NCBI GenBank assembly: GCA_910574935.1 | Contig: CAJTCU010000001.1 | Coordinates: 186,001-250,000, forward strand | DNA length: 64,000 bases | DNA from: Oscillospiraceae bacterium | GTDB taxonomy: Bacteria > Bacillota > Clostridia > Oscillospirales > Acutalibacteraceae | Direction: 5' to 3' | Part shown: one piece after another, positions 1 through 8,233 of the stretch | Layout of the letters: each line of letters opens with the position of its first letter | Position numbering within the stretch: the stretch's first letter is position 1 | Notes under the pieces: model-generated | Databases searched by the model: none | Told to the model about the DNA's origin: nothing | Seen by the model: the letters and a program-made list of their open reading frames with translations, nothing else | Made by a program: the position numbers and the translations under genes

Positions 1-46
1 GCTTTTTTCGATTTTTTGAAATCTACTTCTAAACCAACAGGACCTT

Positions 47-75
47 TTGACAAATCCGGCAAAAAATGGTAAAAT
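47..75 (+). promoter_or_regulatory. sigma-A type promoter for the GH30 gene
   Basis: A perfect -35 TTGACA (47-52) and a -10 TAAAAT (70-75) are separated by 17 bases. They lie about 70 bases upstream of the GH30 start, in an AT-rich stretch, so the gene probably has its own transcript. Confidence 0.75.
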
Positions 76-142
76 ATAGAACAAAATCTGCCGGGCGGCC
101 CAACGTCCGCCAATGGCATTTAGAAAGGAACGGAACACACCT

Positions 143-1603
143 ATGAATTGCAGACAAATTACTACCTTTGCCGCCAATGGAACCGGCTACCCGGTGGAAA
201 ATACCCTGCCCGTCACCCCAGAGGCGGACGAGCCCCGCCACCTGGAGTCTGGCGTGATCAACCTGTATCCAGACATTACCTACCAAACCATCCAGGGCTT
301 TGGCGGCGCCATGACAGACAGCGCCGCCTACCTGCTAAGCACCCTGCCCCCCCAGGCCCGCCAGGAGGCTATGGACCTGCTGTTTACGGAAAAAGGCAAC
401 CGTTTTTCCATCATCCGGGTGCCCCTGGACAGCTGTGACTACTCCCTGGAAGAGTACCAGGCCGTGGCAGACCCTGTGGCGGACCCGGAGTGGAAAACCT
501 TTGACATGACCCGGAACTTCCAGTACATTCTTCCCGCCCTAAAAGAGGCCCTGGCCCTGTGCGGCCCCTCGGCCTCGGTGCTGCTCAGTCCCTGGTCGCC
601 CCCCTGGCAGTGGAAAACACCCCCCAAGCCCCTGAAAAACGACGCCATTGTCTACGGCGAACTGCCCGGCCGGCCCAACGCCGTGGACCACAGCAAGCCC
701 CAGCGGAACAACGGCGGCAGCCTGAAGCCCCAGCATTACGGCGACTGGGCCCGGTACCTGGTGCGCATGGTTCAGGCCTACCTGGACCAGGGGGTGCCGG
801 TAACCATGCTTTCTATACAAAATGAGTCCATCGCGGCCACCAACTGGGACAGCTGCGTCTGGACCGCCCAGGAGCAAAAGACCTTTTTGCGGGACCACCT
901 GTACCCCGCCATAAAAGCGGCCGGCCTGGCGGACCAGGTGGGGCTGTACATCTGGGACCACAACAAGGAGCGGGTGCTGGAATGGACCCGGGACCTGGTG
1001 GACGACGAGACCGCCCCCATGATCGCGGGCGTGGCTTTCCACTGGTACTCCGGCGACCACTTCGAGGCCGTTAAAATGACGGCGGAGCAGTACCCAGGCC
1101 TCAATCTGCTTTTCTCCGAGTGCTGCCCCCTGCACCAGCCGGGCAAGGCCGGCCCCGCCTGGCTGACCAAAAAGACCCCCGAGACCGTGGAGCAAGAGGA
1201 CGCGGTGAACTATGCCCACGACATCATCGGCAACCTGAACGCGGGCATGGAGAAGTGGATTGACTGGAACTTCTGCGTGGACGAAAACGGCGGCCCCCGC
1301 CACGTGGACTTTGGCTTCTCCGCCGGGATGATTGTCTCTGGCGGCGCTTTCCACACCAACCTGATCTTTGACTATGTGGGCCACTTCTCCCGGTACATCC
1401 GGCCCGGGGCCCAGCGGGCCGGCTTTAGCCGCTGCGACGCCCATGTGGAGCTGACCGCCGCCAAAAACCCGGACGGCAGCCTGGCGGTGGTGGTGCTCAA
1501 CCAGGAGAACGAGGACAGGGCCTACGCCTTCCGCATAGAAGGCCAGGTTATTCGGGCCAGTTTCCCGGCCCGGACCATCTCCACCCTGCTGATAGAGGCA
1601 TAG
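143..1603 (+). CDS. Glycoside hydrolase family 30 enzyme (glucosylceramidase / beta-1,6-glucanase type)
   Basis: Predicted retaining beta-glycosidase of 486 aa. The N-terminal QGFGGAMTDSAA motif (about residues 51-62) is the GH30 signature. The acid/base Glu lies in SIQNES (E228) and the nucleophile Glu in LLFSECCP (E326), followed by a C-terminal beta domain (about 400-486). I place the start at 143, not at the ATG at 113, because AAAGGAAC lies 12 bases before it and the upstream ten codons overlap that site. No signal peptide is visible, so it is probably cytosolic and acts on imported oligosaccharides. Substrate (beta-1,6-glucan, glucosylceramide or a beta-xylosidic sugar) cannot be decided. 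Glycosidase remnants follow downstream. Confidence 0.93.
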   Translation: MNCRQITTFAANGTGYPVENTLPVTPEADEPRHLESGVINLYPDITYQTIQGFGGAMTDSAAYLLSTLPPQARQEAMDLLFTEKGNRFSIIRVPLDSCDYSLEEYQAVADPVADPEWKTFDMTRNFQYILPALKEALALCGPSASVLLSPWSPPWQWKTPPKPLKNDAIVYGELPGRPNAVDHSKPQRNNGGSLKPQHYGDWARYLVRMVQAYLDQGVPVTMLSIQNESIAATNWDSCVWTAQEQKTFLRDHLYPAIKAAGLADQVGLYIWDHNKERVLEWTRDLVDDETAPMIAGVAFHWYSGDHFEAVKMTAEQYPGLNLLFSECCPLHQPGKAGPAWLTKKTPETVEQEDAVNYAHDIIGNLNAGMEKWIDWNFCVDENGGPRHVDFGFSAGMIVSGGAFHTNLIFDYVGHFSRYIRPGAQRAGFSRCDAHVELTAAKNPDGSLAVVVLNQENEDRAYAFRIEGQVIRASFPARTISTLLIEA

Positions 1604-1867
1604 GCCGATTCCCTGGAAGCCCGGCAGTGGAGCAAGAGCATGGTCCCGGTGCAGAAGCCCTGGGGTGGAGGCCTGCCAGTGGCTAAGAACCTGTATTCAC
1701 TACCCGCAAACGCCATCTAAGAGGTCCTTTTTGTGCTGATCCAGCGCATCCACTCTGGCCGGGAACCCACCGGGACGGCAGCCGAACCCCCTCTTTACCC
1801 AGGACTCCACGCCCAAATCCCCTTTATTTCCCAAAGCCATCCATTCTTATAGTTTCTTCCAAGGTTC

Positions 1868-1920
1868 GGGCTGGTTTGAAGCATCGGGGACGATTTCCCC
1901 CATTTCCCAACAGGCCCTAG
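1868..1920. repeat. Family A short inverted repeat (about 53 bp)
   Basis: A small imperfect inverted repeat: left arm GGGCTGGTTTGAAGCATCGG, right arm ending in AACAGGCCCTAG. It directly abuts a longer family A copy at 1918. The rest of the 496-base gap after the GH30 gene (1604-1867) shows no supported gene. Confidence 0.55.
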
Positions 1921-2073
1921 GGCTTGTTGAAAAATGGAGGGAATGACAAATTTGGGGTCAGATCCCAGAAAAAAGCCGCAAGGCAACCGGCCGGGTGACG
2001 AGGATTTTTGACGAAGAAGATGGCCGCTCATGGGCAAAAAGACGGCGTTTTTGATGTTTCAAACAAGCTCTAA
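1918..2073. mobile_element. Family A MITE-like element (about 156 bp, TA-flanked)
   Basis: Left end TAGGGCTTGTTGAAA and right end TTTCAAACAAGCTCTA form terminal inverted repeats, each bordered by TA. There is no open frame of note. An internal segment around 1993-2035 (AGAAGATGGC region) resembles an internal segment of the family D element at 47.6 kb. It sits immediately upstream of the GH43 pseudogene. Confidence 0.65.
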
Positions 2074-2099
2074 TATCCACAAAATCAGGAGGTCCCCTT

Positions 2100-2724
2100 A
2101 TGAAATACCGCAACCCTGTTATTCCCGGCTTTTACCCCGACCCCAGCGTGTGCCGGGTGGGCCCATTTGCGTGGCCAAAAGCCGGGCTGCTGCCGGTTTG
2201 AACAGGGCCTGGTGCTCACCGCCGGAGAGGACCGCCTGGACAGCCCTTTGGGTTCTCCCAGCTTTGCGGGGGTGCGCCAGCGGCAGTTTCTTGCTTTTGT
2301 AGAGACAGAGCTTCTCCCCCAGCCAGAGGCCCAGGCCGGGCTCACGGTGTTCCACACCCACCAGCACCACTATGACCTAACCCTTGTCCAGAGGGACGGC
2401 CAGCGGGCGGCGGTGCTGCGCAAGCGGGTCTGCGACATGGTTACGGAAAGCCCCCTGGTTCCTCTGCCCGGGGAGGGCCCGGTAACGCTTCAGATTCAGT
2501 CGGACAAGCAGGGGTACCGGTTCTTTGCCAAACCCCAGGGCCAAGAGCCTGTGCTGGTGGGCCAGGGGCTTAGCCAGCTGCTTTCTACCGAGGTCATGGC
2601 GGGAACCTTCACGGGCTGTTTCTTTGGGCTGTTCTGCCAAGGCCAGCCTGGGGCCCAGGCCCGGTTCATCCGGTTTACCTGCCGGTATTCCGGGGAGGAA
2701 AACGAAAGCCCCGCTCCCCAATAA
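2100..2724 (+). pseudogene. GH43 beta-xylosidase/arabinofuranosidase pseudogene, catalytic core deleted and frameshifted
   Basis: The first 18 codons from the ATG at 2100 (well placed after AGGAGG at 2087-2092) read MKYRNPVIPGFYPDPS, the classic start of GH43 xylosidases. They then run into unrelated codons and stop at a TGA after 34 codons. From about 2200 in another frame comes a GH43 C-terminal concanavalin-like domain: PSFAGVRQRQF, AGLTVFHTHQHHYDL, LSTEVMAGTFTGCFFG, ending at 2724. Family members are about 500-550 aa, so roughly 300 codons carrying all catalytic residues are missing between about 2155 and 2200. What is left cannot be an active enzyme. It shows that the strain once had a xylan/arabinan enzyme beside the GH30 gene. 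Confidence 0.85.
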
Positions 2725-2733
2725 AAAAACAAC

Positions 2734-2769
2734 AAGGCCCCTGGCATGGGATTTCCCGCCAAGGGCCTT
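2734..2769. terminator. Intrinsic terminator after the GH43 remnant
   Basis: AAGGCCC (2734-2740) pairs with GGGCCTT (2763-2769). The hairpin is preceded by an A-rich run and followed by T-rich sequence, so it could work in both directions between the convergent genes. Confidence 0.65.
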
Positions 2770-2833
2770 ATCATATTTTATAAAAGCGGCGCCCGCGCAA
2801 TCTTTGGGAGGGATTGCCTGAAGCGTTCCCCGC

Positions 2834-2886
2834 AGGCTTTTTGAAACACAGAGGGAATGGTTTCCGATGTTTCAAACAGGCCCTAG
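2834..2886. repeat. Family A short inverted repeat overlapping the GH27 stop codon
   Basis: AGGCTTTTTGAAACA (2834-2848) is roughly inverted against TGTTTCAAACAGGCCCTAG (2868-2886). The TAG stop of the minus-strand GH27 gene (2885-2883) lies inside the right end of the repeat. Confidence 0.6.
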
Positions 2887-4172
2887 CACACCTGATACAC
2901 CTTGCAGCCGTGGGGGGCCACGGTGGCCCGCAGGGTTCCGTTCTCTCCATGGGCCGTCTCGCCGGTCCACAGCTCCACCAGCGCCTGGTCCCCCTCCAGC
3001 CTGGCGGAAAGCTCCCGCTCCTCATCCGCCAGGTTAAACAGCGCCACCCAGCGCTGGCCGGTTTTTTCGTTGGCAGCGGTCCACACCGCGTGGGCGTTGT
3101 CCCGGCACTGCTGCTGGGGCCTGCACGCGGGGGGCAGCATGGCCAGCACCTTTTGGTTTGTCAAAAGGGACAGAGTCCACGCGTCCAGCCGGGTCAGTTC
3201 CGCGCCCAGCATCAACGGAGAGCCGAACAGGCACCACAGGGTCATCATGGTCCGCTGCTCGTCCCGGGTCAGATGGGTGTCCCACTCCCCCCGGCCAAAG
3301 CCGCCGCCAATTTTGCCCAGGGGCAGCATGTCGCAGTCTGGGTAGCAGCCAGGGGCAATGTGGTCCTGCCAGATCTCGCACCGGGGGAACATCTCTTTCA
3401 GGTCCTGCCAGTTGTCCCAAAAGTCGTCGGTGATGCGCCACATGTTGGCATATTTCTTATAATGCCAGCTCTTTTGAATAATGGCCGGCCCTGGGGAAAG
3501 GGACAGCACAATCTCCCGCCCGGACTTGAGAATAGCCCGGTGGAGCATCTCAATTTCATGGCGGCGTTCATAGCCCTTTTCGCTGTGGTTCACCAGGTTG
3601 TCTGTGTTACAGATGTCATCGCATTTGATAAAGTCCACCCCCCAAGAGGCGTACAGCTCTATGACAGAGTCATAGTAGGCCTGACCTTCCGGGCAGTCGC
3701 GCACACCATACATGTCCGGGTTCCAGCGGCAGACCGAGTTTGGCTCCGCTACCATGTCCGCGGTGGTATCCGTGCCCAGGATCTTGGCGTGCTGGTGGGC
3801 CGCCTGGCGGGGGATTCCACGCATCATATGAATGCCGAACTTCAGCCCCAGGCTGTGGATGTAGTCCGCCAGGGGCTTAAAGCCCTGGCCGCCCGCGGCG
3901 GAGGGGTAGCGCTCGGGGTCTGGCAGCAGCCGGGAATAGGGGTCCATCTCCACTGGGGCAAAGGGAATGTACTGGAACTTGTCCCGCATAGAGCCCGCCC
4001 TGTGGGCGTACCACTGGATGTCAATGACCACGTACTCCCAGCCAAAGGGCTTCAGCTTTTGGGCCAAAACCTCCGCGTTGGCCCGCACCTGGGCCTCGTT
4101 CACGGTGGTGTCGTAATAATCGTAGCTGTTCCACCCCATGGGCGGGGTGGGGGCAAAGGCGTTTTTGTCCAT
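2883..4172 (-). CDS. GH27 alpha-galactosidase
   Basis: Predicted retaining alpha-galactosidase of 429 aa, hydrolysing alpha-1,6-galactosyl ends of melibiose, raffinose or galactomannan. The N-terminal TPPMGWNSYDYYD motif, the nucleophile Asp in FIKCDD (about D185) and the acid/base Asp in WRITDDFWD (about D249/D250) are all present. A short C-terminal beta domain follows. The start at 4172 is chosen because AGGAGA sits just upstream on the minus strand; the longer frame to 4271 runs through the promoter. There is no signal peptide, so it is intracellular. A GH36 enzyme at 29.2 kb gives a second alpha-galactosidase. Its stop codon lies in a family A repeat end. Confidence 0.95.
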   Translation of the reverse strand: MDKNAFAPTPPMGWNSYDYYDTTVNEAQVRANAEVLAQKLKPFGWEYVVIDIQWYAHRAGSMRDKFQYIPFAPVEMDPYSRLLPDPERYPSAAGGQGFKPLADYIHSLGLKFGIHMMRGIPRQAAHQHAKILGTDTTADMVAEPNSVCRWNPDMYGVRDCPEGQAYYDSVIELYASWGVDFIKCDDICNTDNLVNHSEKGYERRHEIEMLHRAILKSGREIVLSLSPGPAIIQKSWHYKKYANMWRITDDFWDNWQDLKEMFPRCEIWQDHIAPGCYPDCDMLPLGKIGGGFGRGEWDTHLTRDEQRTMMTLWCLFGSPLMLGAELTRLDAWTLSLLTNQKVLAMLPPACRPQQQCRDNAHAVWTAANEKTGQRWVALFNLADEERELSARLEGDQALVELWTGETAHGENGTLRATVAPHGCKVYQVC

Positions 4173-4235
4173 AAGGATTCTCCTATCAGGATAATTTGCA
4201 GCCATGGGCCAAAGGCCGCAGGGGCTGGTAAGCTT

Positions 4236-4264
4236 ATTGTAGCACCTTCGAGACCTGGGGACAA
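4236..4264 (-). promoter_or_regulatory. Promoter for the GH27 gene
   Basis: On the minus strand, -35 TTGTCC (4264-4259), a 17-base spacer and an extended -10 TGCTACAAT (-10 at 4241-4236) lie about 65 bases upstream of the start. Confidence 0.6.
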
Positions 4265-4465
4265 GCCGCAAAGCGGAAATTTTTTTGGGGCGCCGCCCCC
4301 TTCATCACGGAGGCGGCTGGAATTTATTGGCTTTTAGCCAGTATCTTCTCCGGCGGCTTCACCGGGCAAAACAAAGCCGCCCAAGCCGCTCCTTGTACAA
4401 GACCTACGGAATACGCGGCAAAACTTTGGTAATTTCCCCATGAAGCATTTCCCTGGAAACTATGC

Positions 4466-4471
4466 TATAAT
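4466..4471 (+). promoter_or_regulatory. Extended -10 element upstream of the MATE gene
   Basis: TGCTATAAT is a consensus extended -10, with the TATAAT at 4466-4471. No good -35 is seen. It leaves a leader of about 90 bases before the MATE start. The 388-base divergent gap between GH27 and MATE holds this, the GH27 promoter and no further gene. Confidence 0.5.
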
Positions 4472-4560
4472 AGTAAAGAATGTGTATTATGTGAAAGTAT
4501 GCGGTTTACCGCCGCGCCATCAAGGCGCAATTTATCTATGGGAAGGATGGGATCGTATTT

Positions 4561-5988
4561 ATGGCGGGAAAACTCTCCGCGCTGTTTGAAGCACAAGATA
4601 TGACCATAGGCAGCCCTACCCGAAACCTTATTCGGTTCTCGGCGCCGCTGCTCATTGGCAACATGGCCCAGCAGCTGTACAGCACGGTAGACTCGATTGT
4701 GGTGGGCCACTATGTGGGGGACGGGGCCCTGGCGGCCATTGGGGCCAGCAATCCTGTGCTCAACCTTTTGCTGGTGCTGTTTATGGGCGTTTCGGTGGGG
4801 GCCAGCGTTATGGCCTCGCAGTATTTTGGCGCCAAAGAAAGGGACAACCTCTCCCACACCATTGGCGCCACCATTACGGCCACCTTTGTCACCTCAGTCA
4901 TTATCATGATCGTAGGGCCGCTGATCACCTCGCCCATCATGGGCCTGCTGCAAACCCCGGAGGACATCTACCAAATGGCCTGCGAGTACCTGGTCATCCT
5001 CTTTGCGGGCATCATTGGCTCCGCCTACTACAATATCATCTCCGGCGTGCTCCGGGGCCTGGGAGATTCCATCATGCCCCTGGTGTTCCTTCTGGTGGCC
5101 TGCGGGCTAAACATCGGCCTGGACGTGTGGTTTGTGGCCGGGTTTCAGTGGGGGGTGGCCGGCGTGGCCTGGGCCACCATTATTGCCCAGCTTATCTCCG
5201 GGCTCCTATGCCTTTGGCGGCTTTTAAAGATGAAAGACCTGTTCACCCTTACCTGGCGGGGGCTGTGGCCCAGAGCCTACTTTGTGAAGAAGCTGGCCAC
5301 GCTGGGCCTGCCCAGCGGCCTGACCCAGGCCATCTTCTCTCTGGCCATGATCATCGTCCAGTCCCTGACCAACTCCTTTGGCACCTACGTGCTGGCGGCC
5401 AACACCGCCGTGATGCGGGTGGACGGCTTTGCCATGATGCCGAACTTCACCTTTGGCACCGCTATGACTACATACACGGGCCAGAACATGGGCGCCGGCC
5501 GGCTGGACCGCACGGAAAAGGGCGCGAAATCCGGTATGATTATGGGCCTGGGGGTCTCGGTGGTGCTGGTGGGGCTCATCCTGTTGTTTGGCCGCTACCT
5601 GCTGATCCTCTTTACCGACACCCCAGAGGTCATTGACCTGGGGGTACGAATGCTGCGCACCCTGGCCCTGGGCTACATTGCCATGGCCGTTACCCAAATC
5701 CTCTCCGGCGTGATGCGGGGCGCGGGCGACACCATGACCCCCATGTGGATCTCCCTTATCACCACTGTGGCGGTGCGGGTGCCCGTGGCCTACGGCCTGG
5801 AGTTCCTCACCCGGCCCGCGGGCGGGGCCATGGGCTCTGGCACCCCGGACCCGCTGTTCCTCTCCCTGCTGATCTCCTGGGTGGTGGGCGCGCTGCTGAC
5901 CACCATTGCCTACCTGCGGGGCGGCTGGAAAAAGAAAGCCATCACCAGCGCGGGCAAAAGCAAGGACCAGGACCCTTCTTTGGGGTGA
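4561..5988 (+). CDS. MATE family multidrug/cation exporter
   Basis: Inner membrane antiporter of 475 aa with about 12 hydrophobic segments in two similar halves, as in NorM/DinF-type MATE proteins. The first half has PLLIGNMAQQLYSTVDSIVVG and the second half repeats a similar pattern (about residue 250 on). Family members export drugs or metabolites using sodium or protons; the substrate is not predictable. The start follows GGAAGGA. The C-terminus is charged (WKKKAITSAGKSKDQD). It stands alone after a TGCTATAAT promoter; the next gene begins 140 bases on with its own strong ribosome site. Confidence 0.93.
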   Translation: MAGKLSALFEAQDMTIGSPTRNLIRFSAPLLIGNMAQQLYSTVDSIVVGHYVGDGALAAIGASNPVLNLLLVLFMGVSVGASVMASQYFGAKERDNLSHTIGATITATFVTSVIIMIVGPLITSPIMGLLQTPEDIYQMACEYLVILFAGIIGSAYYNIISGVLRGLGDSIMPLVFLLVACGLNIGLDVWFVAGFQWGVAGVAWATIIAQLISGLLCLWRLLKMKDLFTLTWRGLWPRAYFVKKLATLGLPSGLTQAIFSLAMIIVQSLTNSFGTYVLAANTAVMRVDGFAMMPNFTFGTAMTTYTGQNMGAGRLDRTEKGAKSGMIMGLGVSVVLVGLILLFGRYLLILFTDTPEVIDLGVRMLRTLALGYIAMAVTQILSGVMRGAGDTMTPMWISLITTVAVRVPVAYGLEFLTRPAGGAMGSGTPDPLFLSLLISWVVGALLTTIAYLRGGWKKKAITSAGKSKDQDPSLG

Positions 5989-6128
5989 TACGGGCTGTGG
6001 CCCCACCTGGCCTCTGCTTCTTAAACAGGGGCCGGTATGAGAAAAGAATCCGGCGCAAAAGGTTTGTCCCCATTTTCAAACGCGGCAAAACGCAAGATAG
6101 CGTCCCGCGACCGGAAAGGAGGTCCCCA

Positions 6129-6743
6129 ATGAAATCCTATGTCATACATCTGCTGCGGGCCATGCCCAGCCAAGGAGTGCTGGAGGGCCGCTATGTGGGC
6201 CGGGGGCAGTCGCCCCTGCCCATGGAGTGTGTCTCCCAGCTGGTACGGCTGAAAAAGGAGTTCCACTACCCCCAGGCAGAGGCCTTTTTCGCCAGCCCCG
6301 CCCTGGCCTGTGTGGACAGCCTAAAGGTCTTGTATCCCGACCAGGAGCCCGAGGTGGTGCTGGAGCTGGCCGAGTGCGACTTTGGCCAGTGGGAGGGAAA
6401 AACCGCCGCCGGCCTGCAAGACGACCCCCGCTTTGCCCAGTGGCTGGCCGGAAAGGCCGCGCCCCCAGAGGGCGAAAGCGGCCAGGTGTTCTTTCAGCGG
6501 GTGTGCAAGGGCTTTCAGGCCCTTGTGCAGCACCTGATGACCCAGGGAACCACCCAGGCGGTGCTGGTTACCCACGGCGGGGTGCTCACCTCCGTGCTGG
6601 CGGCCTTTGGCCTGCCCCAGGCCCAGCCCCAGGACTGGACGTGCGACCCAGGCTTTGGCTACTCGGTACGTATTACCCCGGGCCTGTGGATGCGGGAGCC
6701 TGTGATGGAGGTGTTCCACAAGGTCCCGGATGAGAGAGCGTAG
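6129..6743 (+). CDS. Histidine-phosphatase-like protein with altered RHG motif
   Basis: 204 aa of the phosphoglycerate mutase/cobalamin-phosphatase (CobC) fold. Family members carry LIRHGE near the N-terminus, whose His is phosphorylated. Here residues 8-13 read LLRAMP, so Arg10 is kept but the catalytic His is Ala11. The rest of the family pattern is kept: EGRYVGRGQSPL, ASPALACVDS, ECDFGQWEGK and the second His in LVTHGG (H149). Start chosen by a perfect AAAGGAGG. Either it has lost phosphatase activity and binds a phosphorylated ligand, or it uses another residue (H7 lies three residues before R10). No frameshift is visible, so the change looks fixed. It is monocistronic before a strong terminator. 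Confidence 0.85.
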   Translation: MKSYVIHLLRAMPSQGVLEGRYVGRGQSPLPMECVSQLVRLKKEFHYPQAEAFFASPALACVDSLKVLYPDQEPEVVLELAECDFGQWEGKTAAGLQDDPRFAQWLAGKAAPPEGESGQVFFQRVCKGFQALVQHLMTQGTTQAVLVTHGGVLTSVLAAFGLPQAQPQDWTCDPGFGYSVRITPGLWMREPVMEVFHKVPDERA

Positions 6744-6803
6744 AAAAAAGCCTGCGGCAAGGCCGTGGGCGCCGGCGGATTCTCGGGAAATCTCGGCAAA
6801 ATC

Positions 6804-6850
6804 AAAAACGGAAGCCCTTCTGGTTCATGCCAGGAGCTTCCGTTTTTTTT
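6804..6850 (+). terminator. Strong intrinsic terminator
   Basis: AAAACGGAAGC (from 6804) pairs with GCTTCCGTTTT, followed by an uninterrupted T run. It closes the phosphatase-like transcript just before the convergent decarboxylase gene ends at 6869. Confidence 0.85.
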
Positions 6851-6868
6851 TCGATGGCCAGACCCCGC

Positions 6869-8233
6869 CTACCGGGCCAAAACCTCCACCGTCTCTATTC
6901 CATAATACTTGTACACCGCCACAGTGTCTTTGCCAATACGTTCGCCGGGCACGGCCGGCAGCACCGCCGGGGGGCAGGCCGCCGTCAAAGTGGCCGCCAC
7001 CTTTCCCGCCGCTTCCTCCACGGATACCTGGCGGCTGGGTAAAAACAGCGTCCGCCGCACCGGCAGCACCCGTTCCGGCAGGGTAAAGGCGGGCAGAGCC
7101 CCAGGCAGCGCCGCGTTTGGCTCTATGCCAAGCAGGGCCTGCTCCAGCCGGGCCAGGTCCTCCTCCGAAGTCCCGGCAGAGAGCATAAGCACTAAAAAGT
7201 CCCGGTCCGCGTACTCGTGGACCACCCCCTGGCGGTTAAGGGCCTCCCCCAGGGCCGTGCCGGTTATGCCAAAATCTTTGGCGTCCAGGGTCAGCTTTAG
7301 GGGCTCGTCCCCGGTAAAGCGCCAGCCCCTTTGCCCCAGCCGGTGTTTCAGGGCCGCCGCCCGCTCGATGATCTCCGCCAGCCGCTGGGGGTAGTCCCCG
7401 GCCAGGGCCCGGTTGGCCTGGTCCAGGGACCGCAAAATCAGGTACGAGGGGCTCGTGGAACCAAAGAGCCCCATGGCCTCCCGGGCTCTTTTAAAGAACC
7501 GCTCCGGCGCGCCCCGGGCAATGTGCAGGTAGGCCCCGCCGGTAAGCACTGGCAGGGTCTTGTGGGCGCTGTCGCAGCACAGAACCGCCCCTTGGTCCAG
7601 GGGGTGGCGGGGCTGGGGCAGAAAACGTAGATAGGCCCCGTGGGCGTTGTCCACCAGCAGGGGCACGCCCTTTTCCCGGGCCAGCCGACCCAGAGGGGCC
7701 AGGTCCACACAATGGCCCAGATAGTCTGGGCTGGTGACGTACAGGGCCGCGGCGTCCGGCTCGTCCAGCAGGGCCCGCTCCACCTGGCCGGGGGTCACCG
7801 GGCAGCGGCAAAGGCTGTAGGCCTCCGCCTGGGGACAGAGCCAGTGAATGTCAAAGTCCAGCAGGGCGGCGGCGGTGAGAAAGGATTTATGGGCGTTGCG
7901 CCCAGCCACCACCACCGGGCGGGCCCCGGGGCGGCGCTCATAAAAAGCCAAAAGGGCCAGGTACAGCATGGCCCGCACGCACTGGGAAGAACCCCCGGTG
8001 GAATAGAGCGTAGCCCCCGCGCCAAACAGGGCGGCGGCGTTTTCTTCGCTCTCCCGGATGATGCCCTGGGGGTGGTACAGGTCGTCCGCGCCGGCAATCT
8101 CGGTCAAGTCCAGGGCCTGGACTCCCCCATCAAGGGCTGGGCTATAAGTCCTGCCCTTGTGTCCAGGCATGTGCAGCCGGACCGCCCCAGACTGGGCGTA
8201 GGCCTCTACAAAGTCGCAGATAGGGGTGTTCAT
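6869..8233 (-). CDS. PLP-dependent Orn/Lys/Arg decarboxylase family protein
   Basis: 454 aa, fold-type I PLP enzyme of the Bacillus SpeA/YaaO group, which removes CO2 from arginine, lysine or ornithine to give polyamine precursors. Visible motifs: LHMPGHKGR near the N-terminus, TGGSSQC (cofactor phosphate), LLVDNAHGAY (pyridine-binding Asp) and the Schiff base Lys in SAHKTLP (K225). It is a little shorter than the usual 480-490 aa. The start ATG overlaps the TGA of scfB (ATGA), so translation is coupled to the SCIFF maturase. The substrate cannot be decided from sequence. Cotranscription with a ranthipeptide maturase is unexpected. Confidence 0.9.
   Translation of the reverse strand: MNTPICDFVEAYAQSGAVRLHMPGHKGRTYSPALDGGVQALDLTEIAGADDLYHPQGIIRESEENAAALFGAGATLYSTGGSSQCVRAMLYLALLAFYERRPGARPVVVAGRNAHKSFLTAAALLDFDIHWLCPQAEAYSLCRCPVTPGQVERALLDEPDAAALYVTSPDYLGHCVDLAPLGRLAREKGVPLLVDNAHGAYLRFLPQPRHPLDQGAVLCCDSAHKTLPVLTGGAYLHIARGAPERFFKRAREAMGLFGSTSPSYLILRSLDQANRALAGDYPQRLAEIIERAAALKHRLGQRGWRFTGDEPLKLTLDAKDFGITGTALGEALNRQGVVHEYADRDFLVLMLSAGTSEEDLARLEQALLGIEPNAALPGALPAFTLPERVLPVRRTLFLPSRQVSVEEAAGKVAATLTAACPPAVLPAVPGERIGKDTVAVYKYYGIETVEVLAR

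Noticed and set aside
539-1444. Minus-strand open frame of 301 codons
   Set aside because: Antisense shadow of the GH30 gene with the same compositional signature.
2814-4337. Plus-strand open frame of 507 codons
   Set aside because: Antisense shadow of the GH27 gene, no ribosome site, protein rich in Gly/His/Pro with no domain.
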